Positions 8,913 to 18,077 of a stretch of DNA of 64,000 nucleotides are shown one piece after another. Numbering within the stretch: position 1 is the stretch's first letter; each line of letters opens with the position of its first letter. Origin of the DNA: JAAFJM01 sp964529175 (GTDB lineage: Bacteria; Bacteroidota; Bacteroidia; UKL13-3); contig CAZGVO010000003.1 in the NCBI GenBank assembly GCA_964529175.1, positions 124,001 through 188,000 on the forward strand. Direction: 5' to 3'. The translations under genes and the position numbers were made by a program. The notes below the pieces were generated by a model. It saw only the letters and a list, made by a program, of their open reading frames with translations. It did no database searches and was not told where the DNA came from.

Positions 8913-9728
8913 ATGGTAAAATTTAAACTTATAATTTTAGCACTAACTATTATGTTAATAGTAGTAACAAGTTGGAAAAACAAACTAACCATAACCATTA
9001 GAGATGACTTTAAAAAGTACTATGAGCAATCCAATGTTAGTGGTTCGTTTGTGGTTTATGATCAAAAAAATAACCATTACACATTTTACAATAAAGCACA
9101 GGTTAAGCAAATATATATTCCATCTTCTACTTTTAAAATTTGTAATTCGCTTATAGGGCTTGAAACTGGTGTAATTAAAGATGCTGATTTTATAATTAAA
9201 TGGGATAGCGTAATGAGGCAAAACCCCAATTGGAATGTTGACCACAGCTTAAAAACTGCATTTAAAAATTCAACCGTTTGGTATTATCAAGAACTAGCCA
9301 AAAGAGTAGGTGGAACACAAATGAAATATTGGTTAGATAAAGCCCAATATGGCAATACAGATACCACAGGAGGCATTGATAAATTTTGGCTTACTGGAAG
9401 TTTGCGTATTTCGCCAGAACAACAACTTAGTTTTTTAAAACAATTGTACAACAACCAACTTCCATTTTCAAAACGCTCTATGGATATAGTAAAGCAAATA
9501 ATGATTGCTAAAGAAACTAAAAACTATATAATAAGAGCAAAAACAGGTTGGGGAACTCAAAATAATATAGATATTGGTTGGTATGTAGGTTATGTAGAAA
9601 CCAAAAACAATGTTTATTATTTTGTTAATTGCATTCAATCGGCAGACTTTAATAATAACAGTTTTGCAAAAGCTAGAACTGAAATAACATATCAAATACT
9701 GAATGAATTAAAAATAACCCAAGAATAA
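8913..9728 (+). CDS. Class D (OXA-type) beta-lactamase homologue
   Basis: 271 residues, the usual OXA length. All class D signatures are present and correctly spaced: STFK at 72-75 (nucleophile Ser72, carbamylatable Lys75), STV at 120-122, YGN at 146-148, FWL..LRIS at 158-166 and KTG at 210-212. A hydrophobic N-terminus (residues 5-19) targets it to the periplasm, but I see no clear cleavage site, so it may stay anchored. The family hydrolyses penicillins and, in some members, carbapenems; activity here is inferred only. It stands alone, with no integron, insertion sequence or regulator beside it, which suggests an intrinsic chromosomal gene. Confidence 0.88.
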   Translation: MVKFKLIILALTIMLIVVTSWKNKLTITIRDDFKKYYEQSNVSGSFVVYDQKNNHYTFYNKAQVKQIYIPSSTFKICNSLIGLETGVIKDADFIIKWDSVMRQNPNWNVDHSLKTAFKNSTVWYYQELAKRVGGTQMKYWLDKAQYGNTDTTGGIDKFWLTGSLRISPEQQLSFLKQLYNNQLPFSKRSMDIVKQIMIAKETKNYIIRAKTGWGTQNNIDIGWYVGYVETKNNVYYFVNCIQSADFNNNSFAKARTEITYQILNELKITQE

Positions 9729-9786
9729 ATACAACTATTTGACTATCAAATATTTATATAAAAACATGTAAATCAAATAATTATAA

Positions 9787-10323
9787 ATGCAAGATTTTAT
9801 AGACCAAGCAACTAAAAATGGTGTGGTACTTTACCAAAGTGGAAAGTGCCAGTTTTGTGGTGCAGATTACCATAAAGGTATTTTTGAATGCATGAGCAAT
9901 TATAATAATGGAATTGAATATTTAGACTTTAACAGTAGTAAATTTCATTTATACCGATTTTTAAGTGTAGATGCACATGCCTTACAACACCCTGAAATAC
10001 ATGGCAGATGGAGTAATCACTTTCATTTAACTAGGTTAAACTTAATTTTAGATAAAAAGCAAATATGGACCTATCAGAAATCGCCAATACTAAGCCATTT
10101 TTTAAATGAATATAAAACAACTCATTTAAATGAATTTTTAGTCATACCCAAACCGCAAGAAAGAGGATTTTTAACGGCTAAACATATAGCAGAAGCTAAA
10201 TCAACAGAAGAATGTATTGACTTAATAAAAAGTTGGGCAACAGAAGTTTATAATGCTTGGAACACTAACCATTTATTGATTTCTCAAATTGCAAACAATT
10301 TTTTAAGCAGAAATAATGGATAA
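9787..10323 (+). CDS. DUF5946-like protein with N-terminal Cys-rich motif
   Basis: 178 residues, soluble. It has CQFCGADYHKGIFEC (Cys21, Cys24, Cys35 and His29, a possible metal site) followed by FLSVDAHALQHPEIHGRWSNHFHLTRL. This combination is what I recall for DUF5946 proteins. The function of the family is unknown. It overlaps the next gene by 8 bp, so the two are probably translationally coupled. Family name given with moderate confidence. Confidence 0.6.
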   Translation: MQDFIDQATKNGVVLYQSGKCQFCGADYHKGIFECMSNYNNGIEYLDFNSSKFHLYRFLSVDAHALQHPEIHGRWSNHFHLTRLNLILDKKQIWTYQKSPILSHFLNEYKTTHLNEFLVIPKPQERGFLTAKHIAEAKSTEECIDLIKSWATEVYNAWNTNHLLISQIANNFLSRNNG

Positions 10324-10753
10324 CCAATTTTCTATCAATATTATAATAAACGCTTCTACCCAAAAAGTTTGGAGTATACTAACCAATCAGCAATTAATGC
10401 CAAAATGGTTAGGCGAGCCAGAGATGAATATATTGGTTTTAACCAATTGGCAAGTTAACTCCCCTATTTTTATTAAGGGTTTTCATCATGTAAATTTTGA
10501 AAACAAGGGAATTGTGCTTCAATACAAAAAGGACTGTGTTCTGAAATATTCACACCTTAGTTCTATATCTAAATTGGAAGATAAGCCAGAAAATTATACC
10601 ATATTAGAATTTGTATTATCTTCCATTAATAATCAAACAGAACTAACTATAAATATTAATAATTTCCCAACTGAAACCATTCAAAAGCATTTAGAATTTT
10701 ATTGGCGAACAGCTATTTTTAGAATAAAACAAAACGCAGAAGTTTTAAATTAA
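10316..10753 (+). CDS. SRPBCC / AHSA1-like domain protein
   Basis: 145 residues. The N-terminus (FSINIIINASTQKVWSILTN) is the first strand and helix of the Bet v1-like SRPBCC/START fold, followed by PKWLGEPEM, and the C-terminal helix HLEFYWRTAIFRIKQNAEVL is typical of AHSA1-type proteins. These small cytoplasmic proteins bind hydrophobic ligands or Hsp90-type partners; the ligand is unknown. The gene overlaps the DUF5946-like gene by 8 bp. Confidence 0.65.
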   Translation: MDNQFSINIIINASTQKVWSILTNQQLMPKWLGEPEMNILVLTNWQVNSPIFIKGFHHVNFENKGIVLQYKKDCVLKYSHLSSISKLEDKPENYTILEFVLSSINNQTELTININNFPTETIQKHLEFYWRTAIFRIKQNAEVLN

Positions 10754-10759
10754 ACATTC

Positions 10760-11935
10760 ATGCAAAATACCAATAATCAAACACTTAAATTGAAACTACT
10801 TTTTTCAATATTATTAATAGCTATCACTCATTTGGCAATAGCTCAATTGAACAAAACCTATCTTTTTGTAGGAACTTATACCAATGGGAAACCCAGTAAT
10901 GGCATTTATATATATGAGTTTAACGAAAAAACAGGAGGTTTAAAACTAGTAGATAAAGGTAAAAATATAACCAATCCATCTTTTTTAACGGTATCGGCAA
11001 ATGGGAGTTACATTTACGCTTGTACTGACACTAAATTACCCAATGCGGGTAGTGTAAGTGCCTTTAAATTTGATAGCTTAAGAGCTAAACTCACTTTTAT
11101 AAATAAACAACCAAGCGGTGGCGAAAATCCAGTTTATATAACCACTAGCAAAAACGATGAACTGATAATAAATGCAAACTATACCGAAGGCACCATTTCG
11201 GTTTTTATTAGTAACCCTAACGGTAGCTTAAACCTTTATAAGCAGTTAATAAAATTAGAAGGAAGCAGTATAAATAAAGTTAGGCAGGACAAAGCGCATG
11301 TGCATGCAGCAGTTTTTTCGCCCGATTTTAACTACCTCTTTTTTCCTGATTTGGGTTCGGATAAAATAAGGGTTTTTAAAGTAAATTTAACTGATACCAT
11401 TCCTTTAAAAGCCGAGGAAAAGTTAGATTTTACAGCAATTGCTGGCAGTGGACCAAGGCATTTTACATTTCATCCTAATCAAAAATTTGCATACTGTATT
11501 GATGAATTAAGCGGCACGGTTACAGCCTTTAAATACCAAAATGGCAAACTAGATAGCATTCAAAGAATTTTTTCGTACTCCCAACTACAAGAGGAATACA
11601 ATAGTGCCGATATACATATTTCGCCAGATGGTTTATTTCTTTATGCTTCCAATAGATTAGATGATGAAAATACCATTTCAATTTTTGCCATTAACCAACT
11701 AAATGGAAAGCTAACACTCATACATCATCAACCTACTTATGGCAATCATCCAAGAAATTTTACACTTGATGCTACAGGTAATTTTCTTATTGTTGCTAAT
11801 CAGTTATCAAACAGCTTAGTTGTTTTTAAACGCAATTTAAAAACAGGATTATTAACCAAAACAGGTAAAACCATTCATGCACCAAGACCATCATGCTTAA
11901 AAATGAAAACTTATGGAACAACCTACCTAAATTAA
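10760..11935 (+). CDS. Exported lactonase-family beta-propeller protein (Pgl-like)
   Basis: 391 residues. A signal peptide (about residues 12-28, ending AIAQ) is followed by YLFVGTYTNGKPSNGIYIYEF, the first blade of the YbhE/6-phosphogluconolactonase seven-bladed propeller. Repeated blades are visible (NPSFLTVSANGSYIYA, GPRHFTFHPNQKFAYCIDE, HPRNFTLDATGNFLIVANQ). Cytoplasmic Pgl hydrolyses 6-phosphogluconolactone, but an exported member is unlikely to do that, so substrate and role are open. It starts 6 bp after the SRPBCC gene. Confidence 0.85.
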   Translation: MQNTNNQTLKLKLLFSILLIAITHLAIAQLNKTYLFVGTYTNGKPSNGIYIYEFNEKTGGLKLVDKGKNITNPSFLTVSANGSYIYACTDTKLPNAGSVSAFKFDSLRAKLTFINKQPSGGENPVYITTSKNDELIINANYTEGTISVFISNPNGSLNLYKQLIKLEGSSINKVRQDKAHVHAAVFSPDFNYLFFPDLGSDKIRVFKVNLTDTIPLKAEEKLDFTAIAGSGPRHFTFHPNQKFAYCIDELSGTVTAFKYQNGKLDSIQRIFSYSQLQEEYNSADIHISPDGLFLYASNRLDDENTISIFAINQLNGKLTLIHHQPTYGNHPRNFTLDATGNFLIVANQLSNSLVVFKRNLKTGLLTKTGKTIHAPRPSCLKMKTYGTTYLN

Positions 11936-11964
11936 AAACAAAGTACGAATAACAATTACTAAAA

Positions 11965-12555
11965 ATGAATTACTGGAAGCACAGTTTACTATCAAAGAAA
12001 AAATTTAATGGGCTAGCCGATGATTATTTGCAAATTCATAAATTTATAGATTCAAGTAAGCTATTTTATTTTGATATAAAACACAGAGCATTATTGCATA
12101 ATACTTATGGAATTGATATTTGTATTCAAAAATTTGGAGAAACAATTATTAATTCGGATGGACAGAAAATTCTAATTAGAGATATTGCAGCAGAACACTG
12201 TAAAGAAGATTTAATGGGGGTTGTACCAACTTTAAATAATTGGTTCAAATTTGTAGATAACAACCTAACAAACTCCATTAAACCAATAAATCCAAGCGAT
12301 AGTAAATTAAAAGAATTTGTTCTTAATCCACTTCTTATGTCAGGACTAAAATCAACTTTAATTATAACTCATAGTAATTTTGGAATTTACTTAGCTAAAG
12401 AAATTTTAGGACTTGAATATGCATTGGAGTTAAGTAATTATTTAAACCAAACACAAAGCATAAATGAACTGCTTCAGTTTATACAGCTTAGAGAAAGATG
12501 GCAATACAAACCCGATTTACAACAATTAAATGACATAAAAAATGAATCTATTTAG
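11965..12555 (+). CDS. Hypothetical protein, N-terminal DUF6915-like domain
   Basis: 196 residues, soluble. The first 90 residues hold a His-rich conserved-looking block: YWKHSLLSKKKFNG, DDYLQIHKFIDSSK, IKHRALLHNTYGI (His6, His25, His40, His45), then ILIRDIAAEHCKEDLMGVVPTL. That pattern resembles the DUF6915 domain, of unknown function. The rest is unremarkable. It overlaps the next gene by 14 bp. Domain name from memory, moderate confidence. Confidence 0.55.
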   Translation: MNYWKHSLLSKKKFNGLADDYLQIHKFIDSSKLFYFDIKHRALLHNTYGIDICIQKFGETIINSDGQKILIRDIAAEHCKEDLMGVVPTLNNWFKFVDNNLTNSIKPINPSDSKLKEFVLNPLLMSGLKSTLIITHSNFGIYLAKEILGLEYALELSNYLNQTQSINELLQFIQLRERWQYKPDLQQLNDIKNESI

Positions 12556-12997
12556 TAAACTTTTAAAACTATTTGGCAAAAAAACCGATTCAGAATTTGA
12601 TTTTTCTATTTGGCAACTAGGAGAGCAAAAACGAATTAAAGAAATGGAAAATGAAATCAAAATTTGGTTGGTTCCATATTTAAAAGAAAACGAAACCTTA
12701 CCTTTTAGCTGGGAAAGTGGTGGTGATGATGGCTTTGTTACTATTGAATCTGTTAATGAAACCTATGAAGATGCTTACATAAACTTGGAAGAATATCTTA
12801 TTAATCAGCTTGAAATACCAACAGCAGGCGAGTTTGAAATGAATGGAAAAGGTACTCTTTACATTGAAAATAACTTTGTGAAAGTTAAATATAGTTCAAC
12901 AATGAAAGAAACAATTGACTTTAACGAAGAAACGGAAGAGGCGATATATAGTGAAGAAGAATTTGACAGTGGGGATAGTAATTTATTTGCAATTTAA
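12542..12997 (+). CDS. Hypothetical acidic protein
   Basis: 151 residues, strongly acidic, with a basic N-terminal tip (MNLFSKLLKLFGKK), a central mixed segment (LPFSWESGGDDGFVTIES) and a Glu/Asp-rich tail. No signal peptide or membrane segment. It overlaps the preceding DUF6915-like gene by 14 bp, so the two probably form a coupled pair. I do not recognise a family. Confidence 0.5.
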   Translation: MNLFSKLLKLFGKKTDSEFDFSIWQLGEQKRIKEMENEIKIWLVPYLKENETLPFSWESGGDDGFVTIESVNETYEDAYINLEEYLINQLEIPTAGEFEMNGKGTLYIENNFVKVKYSSTMKETIDFNEETEEAIYSEEEFDSGDSNLFAI

Positions 12998-13188
12998 ACA
13001 AATAAACGAACTGCTATCACTTAAAGATTATCAATTCATCTAACAGAATTTAACTGTTTTAAAAACAATTTTATAACGATTTTTACACTTAGTGCATTGT
13101 GCTTAAAATGAGAACTTATTGAAAATAAAAATAAAGCTTTTTTATAGAAAAATATTTTGTTTATCAAATCCAATAAAATCACAACCAC

Positions 13189-13803
13189 ATGAAAATCAAT
13201 TTATTAATACTTACTATTTTATTGTCAAATGCTTTCGCACAAGCTCAAAACAGCATAAACATTTTAGTTAAACGCGATACTTTTCAATACTTCACTATTT
13301 TAGATAACGATACCACTAAATATAAACTTCCTACTAGTTTTAAAAAACCTGTAAATTGGCAAAAGGTAGACCAAAGCAGAAAAGGTTTTTTTAGAAATTG
13401 GTATGGAAGCTATAATGACTCATTTAATTTAAAGCATGTATTAGCAATTATTGATACTGCAATAGATTTATCACAAATAGAATCAGCTCAAAGTTGGTGT
13501 ATTGATAATTATTTTCAAGCTTTCCCTTATTTAATTACACGCTTATCAAATAAACAGAAAATTGGGTTGATTAATACTGCCGACCTTATAATTCGTGATA
13601 GAATAAATACTGGAGATTTAGAATTTTATGGACATGGTGGGATTATAAATGAAGATTTATTTACCATTGCAGGTAGAGCATCGTGGGTTTTGAACCAAAT
13701 AACTGGCGAAAATTTTGCTACCGTTCACGGTAATTTAACTAAAGAACAAGCTAAAGAATTTAAGCAACTTTGGGAAAAATATTTAGCTAATTTAAGCAAA
13801 TAA
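13189..13803 (+). CDS. Hypothetical exported protein
   Basis: 204 residues with a signal peptide (MKINLLILTILLSNAFAQAQ). The mature part has alternating charged and aromatic segments and a C-terminal helical region (LTKEQAKEFKQLWEKYLANL). GDLEFYGHGGIINEDLFTIAGRASWVLNQITG is the most distinctive part but I cannot match it to a named family. The gene is preceded by 191 bp of AT-rich non-coding DNA in which I see nothing definite. A strong hairpin terminator follows 20 bp after the stop. Confidence 0.6.
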   Translation: MKINLLILTILLSNAFAQAQNSINILVKRDTFQYFTILDNDTTKYKLPTSFKKPVNWQKVDQSRKGFFRNWYGSYNDSFNLKHVLAIIDTAIDLSQIESAQSWCIDNYFQAFPYLITRLSNKQKIGLINTADLIIRDRINTGDLEFYGHGGIINEDLFTIAGRASWVLNQITGENFATVHGNLTKEQAKEFKQLWEKYLANLSK

Positions 13804-13823
13804 ATTTCCTTACAATCTCACAA

Positions 13824-13858
13824 AAAAAGAGCGCCTGATTACATCAAACGCTCTTTTT
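13824..13858. terminator. Bidirectional intrinsic terminator
   Basis: Perfect 10 bp stem aaaaagagcg / cgctcttttt around a 15 nt loop, A-rich on one side and T-rich on the other, placed between two convergent genes (stops at 13803 and 13881). It should work in both directions. Confidence 0.85.
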
Positions 13859-13880
13859 ATTTTTATAACACTTTAAATTA

Positions 13881-14474
13881 TTAAAGTCTTTCTCCTGCTT
13901 CTATTCTAGTATTGATAAAATTTTCTTTAGGAGGAATTGGGCAAGTATAGTTGCTGTTATACAAACAGTATGGATGATAAGCCAAGTTAAAATCAATATC
14001 AACCAAATTGTTTTTAGGTATTTCAATGTCTAAATACCGGCCTCCACCATAAGTTTCGGTTCCAGTGGTTAAATCAGTAAAACAAATAAGTAAGTAGTTT
14101 TTATACTCTTCTTTTTTATTTACCGCTTCCAAAACTGTAAGTTCACAATTATTACCATTTAAAGTAAAACTAATTTTACCATATTGCTTATAAGGTTTAC
14201 TGCTGTTATGCGAGTGTGGTAATTCAAAATGAGGCATATCTGCATACTTAGTTAAAGTAGCTGTTACCTTATAATTTGGGTTTACTTCAAAAAACTTTAA
14301 ACCAGTAAATGTTTTCAATTTATTGGTATCAAGTGGGGTAGTTTGAGCATCAAAAAAAGTGTGATTAGTGCTGTTTCTATGCGCTAAAATAGAATCTAAA
14401 TACGCTTGATCAATTCCATTGCAGGCTATTACACACAATACAGCTCCAACCAATAATTTATTTACAATCCTCAT
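13881..14474 (-). CDS. DUF1684-family lipoprotein
   Basis: 197 residues with a lipoprotein-like N-terminus (LCVIAC, Cys18). The C-terminal half has the hallmark DUF1684 sequence: CFTDLTTGTETYGGGRYLDIEIP, then DFNLAYHPYCLYNSNYTCPIPPKENF with the paired cysteines, and the RIEAGERL end. The biochemical role of DUF1684 is unknown. It is the last gene of a leftward three-gene operon, starting immediately after the stop of the Omp28-like gene. Confidence 0.85.
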   Translation of the reverse strand: MRIVNKLLVGAVLCVIACNGIDQAYLDSILAHRNSTNHTFFDAQTTPLDTNKLKTFTGLKFFEVNPNYKVTATLTKYADMPHFELPHSHNSSKPYKQYGKISFTLNGNNCELTVLEAVNKKEEYKNYLLICFTDLTTGTETYGGGRYLDIEIPKNNLVDIDFNLAYHPYCLYNSNYTCPIPPKENFINTRIEAGERL

Positions 14475-15410
14475 TTAGTGAATCTCATACTCTTTAACCT
14501 GTTGAATCACAAACTTATTAGCTCCATTGGTTCCATTATGAACAAATACTACTAATTTTAAATTTTGTCTATTCCAAGTTTCGTTGGTTGCAAATTGGTA
14601 ATCGTAAGTTTTTTCAAAAACACGGCCAGGCACAATGCTTGCTTTTAACTGAGAACCAGTAGTTGGAGTAATCATTCTACGTAAAATATGGTTATGCTCA
14701 TAATTTTCTTCTACCACTGTTCCATTTTCCTGAAAATCAATCAAATCGTCTTCAATAATTGCTATACTAACAAATTGTGAATCAGTAGAGGCCGAGGTGT
14801 AAGCCAATTTAACATTAATTCTAATGGTATTTGCATCAACATAATACACGCCCTTAGTTCCAAATGTATCAATATTTACAATAGATGTTGTATTTAACTT
14901 TTCAGATGCTTTAGCTGACCATTTAGGATCGTTAATTAAAATGGCATTTTCAGAACTAAATAAAGTTCTATTAATGGAACCAATAGGTAGTTGGCTAGTT
15001 CCACCTAGCATGGTTAATAAATCGGCAGCTTCTTCGGTTCTAAAATCGTATTTACTATCATGGTCATCACCAGGTGTTTTAAATGGACTAGTTAATGTTG
15101 CTAACAATCCTTTACCTGGATGCATTGCCATTACAAATACTCTTCCAGGGTTAGCAGCCATCAAATTTTTAGCCACACCTTGTGCACGAGGGCAGTTAGG
15201 GCATTTAACACCAGTAAAATCTTCAATTAATACATTGGTAGCTTGAGCTACGGGAATATTATTGGTAACATAAGTTGTATCAAATACACTTCTTTCTGGA
15301 GCAAAATTTAATCCCGGAGGTGCTTCTTCATCGCATGATGTTATTGCAAAAATACTCAATGCAATTATTTGCAATACTTTAATGCTTTTCATTTTATCTA
15401 ATATTTTCAT
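14475..15410 (-). CDS. Omp28-related outer-membrane lipoprotein with thioredoxin-like CxxC
   Basis: 311 residues, lipoprotein signal ending AITSC (Cys26). The segment VLIEDFTGVKCPNCPRAQG (CxxC at 70/73) followed by VFVMAMHPG is the N-terminal thioredoxin-like domain of Omp28-related proteins. The C-terminal part is a beta-rich domain. It lies between the DUF6029-like and DUF1684 genes with 11 bp and 0 bp gaps. The CxxC suggests a redox or thiol role at the cell envelope, but this is not established for the family. Confidence 0.85.
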   Translation of the reverse strand: MKILDKMKSIKVLQIIALSIFAITSCDEEAPPGLNFAPERSVFDTTYVTNNIPVAQATNVLIEDFTGVKCPNCPRAQGVAKNLMAANPGRVFVMAMHPGKGLLATLTSPFKTPGDDHDSKYDFRTEEAADLLTMLGGTSQLPIGSINRTLFSSENAILINDPKWSAKASEKLNTTSIVNIDTFGTKGVYYVDANTIRINVKLAYTSASTDSQFVSIAIIEDDLIDFQENGTVVEENYEHNHILRRMITPTTGSQLKASIVPGRVFEKTYDYQFATNETWNRQNLKLVVFVHNGTNGANKFVIQQVKEYEIH

Positions 15411-15421
15411 GTTATATTATA

Positions 15422-17107
15422 TTAAAAATTAGTTTGTAATGTAACCCTAACTCCACTAAATGCTGGCTCCACACGGCAAACACCACCAGTACAATTAACC
15501 CCTTCTACTTGTTTAATAAAACCAGCTGTCATTCTGGTAGTTTTGTAAGTATAACTTCCAAATACATTCCAATAATGTACTAAATCATCGCTGCTAGAAG
15601 TAGTATTTCTTTTTACCCTATCTACATTTACCATATCGCCAACACTAAACGAATAATGTGGTGCAATATTTAATTCAACGGTTCCATTTATAAAACTTCC
15701 TAAATCTTGAGCAGTATTTAAATACTGAGCTTCTACTCTTAACGAACGAGTTGGAGTTAATTTATAAGTGATTTCTCCAAAATAAGTTTTAGCAGTTACA
15801 TAAGCATATTCTTTTGTTTTTTGCTCAAACAACTGTTGGTTATAATTAATGTATTGAAAACCCAACATGGCTTTAAACTTTTTGTTAAACTTATGCGATA
15901 CATCAATATAATGTTCTCTAAAATAGCGTGTAGTATCAGTACTAAAATCAAATGGATTAATTCTATTGGCATCAAAATCGTTTTTGCCGGTAACCACACT
16001 GGTATTGATATTGATGGTAGTTTGATGCTTTTTAAAGTAAGCCCATTGAGGTTTAATGGTAAATTCCATACCTAATGCATTTTCACCTAATTCTTGCACC
16101 ACTGCATTATAACGAGCTAATAATCTATAAGTATTTTGACGTGTTAAACTTGGTAAATAAGCAATCATTCCCAAATTTAAGTTTTCTAAAGGTGATGTTC
16201 TAAGCGAAAAACTTTCAATGCGTTTGTATTGCGCATTGATACCTAAACCTTTTGTTGAAAATGATAAACTGGTGTAATAAACACGACCATCTTTTAACTC
16301 CATTCTATCTAATATTGGATTAAAAATAGCCTCTTTACTTTTTTGGCAATACTCTGTATATAAACTGAATTTTTTATAACTTAAGGTATTGTAAACATTA
16401 CCCAAATAAACATTATATGTTGGTATAAATCTGTTTGCTAATTCATAATTATTAATAGTTCCCACTATGGTATTCATGGTGCCTTGATCAATTGTTCTGT
16501 TAACACCACTTGCTCCTAATTGAAAATTCAAATTTTCGTTTACTTCAATCCTGTGTTCAATATTTATACCTTTAATAACCTCTGGGCGCACATCAAACCT
16601 GAATTTTTGTAAACCTGTAAAAGCTTTAATTTGGGTGTTTTCGCTTGGGGTATAAATAACCCTTGCACCGTTTATGGCAAAATCTAACCCTAAGTTTCTA
16701 TCTTCAAAAGCCCTGAAAACCATACCTGTTCCAAACTGGTCGTAAAAATAACCAACGGTTACATTAAATTTATCAATGTCTTTACTCACGCTCCACATAC
16801 CAATTCCGCTTTTGGTATAAGCCTCACTTGGGTTAAATAAAGGCGAATTGTTAAACACATCGTAACGAAGGTTAAACTTAAAGCCTTTTAACTTGTAACT
16901 TAAAAACAACCAAGCATCAGCACTTGATAATTCGCGTTTGTATTGAGTAGTGTTTGTACCAATTATAGAATCGTTTACATAAAATTGGTTGGTGTTTTGA
17001 AAATTCCCTGAAAATTCGCCTTTGTCTTTTTTGTCATCGCTCTCCTGAGCGCTTATATAAGTAAGGCAAAATAAGGAAGTAAATAAGGTAAGTAGTACTT
17101 TTTTCAT
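15422..17107 (-). CDS. DUF6029-like outer-membrane beta-barrel protein
   Basis: 561 residues with a clear signal peptide (MKKVLLTLFTSLFCLTYISAQ). The mature protein is a long series of alternating beta-strand patterns ending in an aromatic C-terminal residue (VTLQTNF), as expected for an outer-membrane barrel. QNTNQFYVNDS near the N-terminus and the overall length fit the Bacteroidetes DUF6029 family, commonly encoded next to Omp28-like proteins as here. First gene of the leftward operon. Function unknown. Confidence 0.7.
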   Translation of the reverse strand: MKKVLLTLFTSLFCLTYISAQESDDKKDKGEFSGNFQNTNQFYVNDSIIGTNTTQYKRELSSADAWLFLSYKLKGFKFNLRYDVFNNSPLFNPSEAYTKSGIGMWSVSKDIDKFNVTVGYFYDQFGTGMVFRAFEDRNLGLDFAINGARVIYTPSENTQIKAFTGLQKFRFDVRPEVIKGINIEHRIEVNENLNFQLGASGVNRTIDQGTMNTIVGTINNYELANRFIPTYNVYLGNVYNTLSYKKFSLYTEYCQKSKEAIFNPILDRMELKDGRVYYTSLSFSTKGLGINAQYKRIESFSLRTSPLENLNLGMIAYLPSLTRQNTYRLLARYNAVVQELGENALGMEFTIKPQWAYFKKHQTTININTSVVTGKNDFDANRINPFDFSTDTTRYFREHYIDVSHKFNKKFKAMLGFQYINYNQQLFEQKTKEYAYVTAKTYFGEITYKLTPTRSLRVEAQYLNTAQDLGSFINGTVELNIAPHYSFSVGDMVNVDRVKRNTTSSSDDLVHYWNVFGSYTYKTTRMTAGFIKQVEGVNCTGGVCRVEPAFSGVRVTLQTNF

Positions 17108-17417
17108 GCGATTGCAATATTATAATTATGCAGCAATAAAAAAAATGGCAAATTAAGCATCATGTCATTTGTAAGACATATAAAAGTTTTTTTTTACTAA
17201 GTTCTCTCCACACTAATTAGCATAATGCTAGTGAGTAAATGAAACGGACTCTGGCTGTAATTAAATAAAAAACTGCTTTAGCTAAAAACTAAAGTTGGTT
17301 TTTTACAAAGAAAAACACTTATTTGAGATAGTGTTTATAAAGTTAGAATTATCTTTAATAAAACTATTGGTGGTGTTGCTTTGTCAAACACCAACATTTA
17401 AAGAAAAACGCATTAAT
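17108..17417. other. Divergent intergenic region, 310 bp
   Basis: AT-rich gap between the start of the DUF6029-like gene and a rightward lipoprotein gene. It should hold both promoters, but I find no good TAnnTTTG box. An imperfect hairpin occurs at 17267-17304 (ctttag/ctaaag core extended by A-run and T-run), resembling a weak rightward terminator without an obvious gene in front of it. Confidence 0.4.
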
Positions 17418-17912
17418 ATGAAAGAAAAATATAGAAATTTTATCTTAATAATTAAAATTTTAGTTGCTTGTCCATTTATATCATCGTGCCAGACAAAGGG
17501 TATAACCTATGAAATAAAAGAAAATTTCAGAGGTCCATGTATTGTATTTATATACAACTATGATAGTTTATATAAACGTAATAAAATAGAACTAGATAAA
17601 AGTGGTTTAGCAAGAGAAAATAAGAAAGAAATGTACGGAGGGATTAGTTTCAAAATCCGTGGCACTAATTCTGATCTTATTCTTATTGATATGCCTTATT
17701 TAGACAGTACGAAGAATGATTTTTTTGCCATTTATGGTTTTTTCCATGCAAATGTCGATTCTAAATGTAATATAAAAAGCGGTCTAGAATTTATAGAATT
17801 TTTTGTTGGGACAAAAGCTGAATATATTGCTTGGCGAGACAAAAATGAAAGCATTCTTGAGTATTTTGAAAAAAAAGGTATTGACTGGTGTAAATATTAT
17901 AAAGCTAATTAA
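17418..17912 (+). CDS. Hypothetical lipoprotein
   Basis: 164 residues from the ATG at 17418. An upstream in-frame Met at 17295 lies inside a hairpin and would bury the signal peptide, so I prefer 17418, which gives MKEKYRNFILIIKILVACPFISSC with a lipobox at Cys24. The mature part has no motif I recognise. It stands alone, with a C-rich low-complexity tract after it. Confidence 0.6.
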   Translation: MKEKYRNFILIIKILVACPFISSCQTKGITYEIKENFRGPCIVFIYNYDSLYKRNKIELDKSGLARENKKEMYGGISFKIRGTNSDLILIDMPYLDSTKNDFFAIYGFFHANVDSKCNIKSGLEFIEFFVGTKAEYIAWRDKNESILEYFEKKGIDWCKYYKAN

Positions 17913-17929
17913 GTAAATTTAGCATTTAT

Positions 17930-18077
17930 AAATAGTCCCCCCTTCTCTAACCCACACTTCCCATCCCACAAGGGGAAATCGTCACCGCACCAATTAATTT
18001 TCGTTTTTATTCAAAACTCATTTCTCAAATCCCAAATCTCATCTCTCACTACCCTATCAACGGACAACTATCAACTA
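17930..18077. repeat. Low-complexity pyrimidine-rich intergenic tract
   Basis: A stretch with few G on the + strand, built of short recurring words (ctcatttctcaaatccc, aaatctcatctctcac, caactatcaactac, taaccaccaac). It lies between two convergent genes and resembles the quasi-periodic tracts near 41.1, 43.1 and 51.3 kb. Confidence 0.5.

Noticed and set aside
10760..11935. Pentose phosphate 6-phosphogluconolactonase (pgl)
   Set aside because: The fold fits, but the protein has a signal peptide and no pentose phosphate neighbours, so the metabolic role is not assigned.
8313..13803. Genomic island or integron carrying the OXA-like gene
   Set aside because: No integrase, attachment-site repeat, tRNA or transposase is seen, and base composition looks like that of neighbouring DNA by eye.
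17239..17268. Tiny ORF MKRTLAVIK followed by a hairpin, like a leader peptide with attenuator
   Set aside because: Nine codons with no run of one amino acid, a weak imperfect hairpin, and a following gene that is an unknown lipoprotein and not a biosynthetic operon. Chance is the better explanation.
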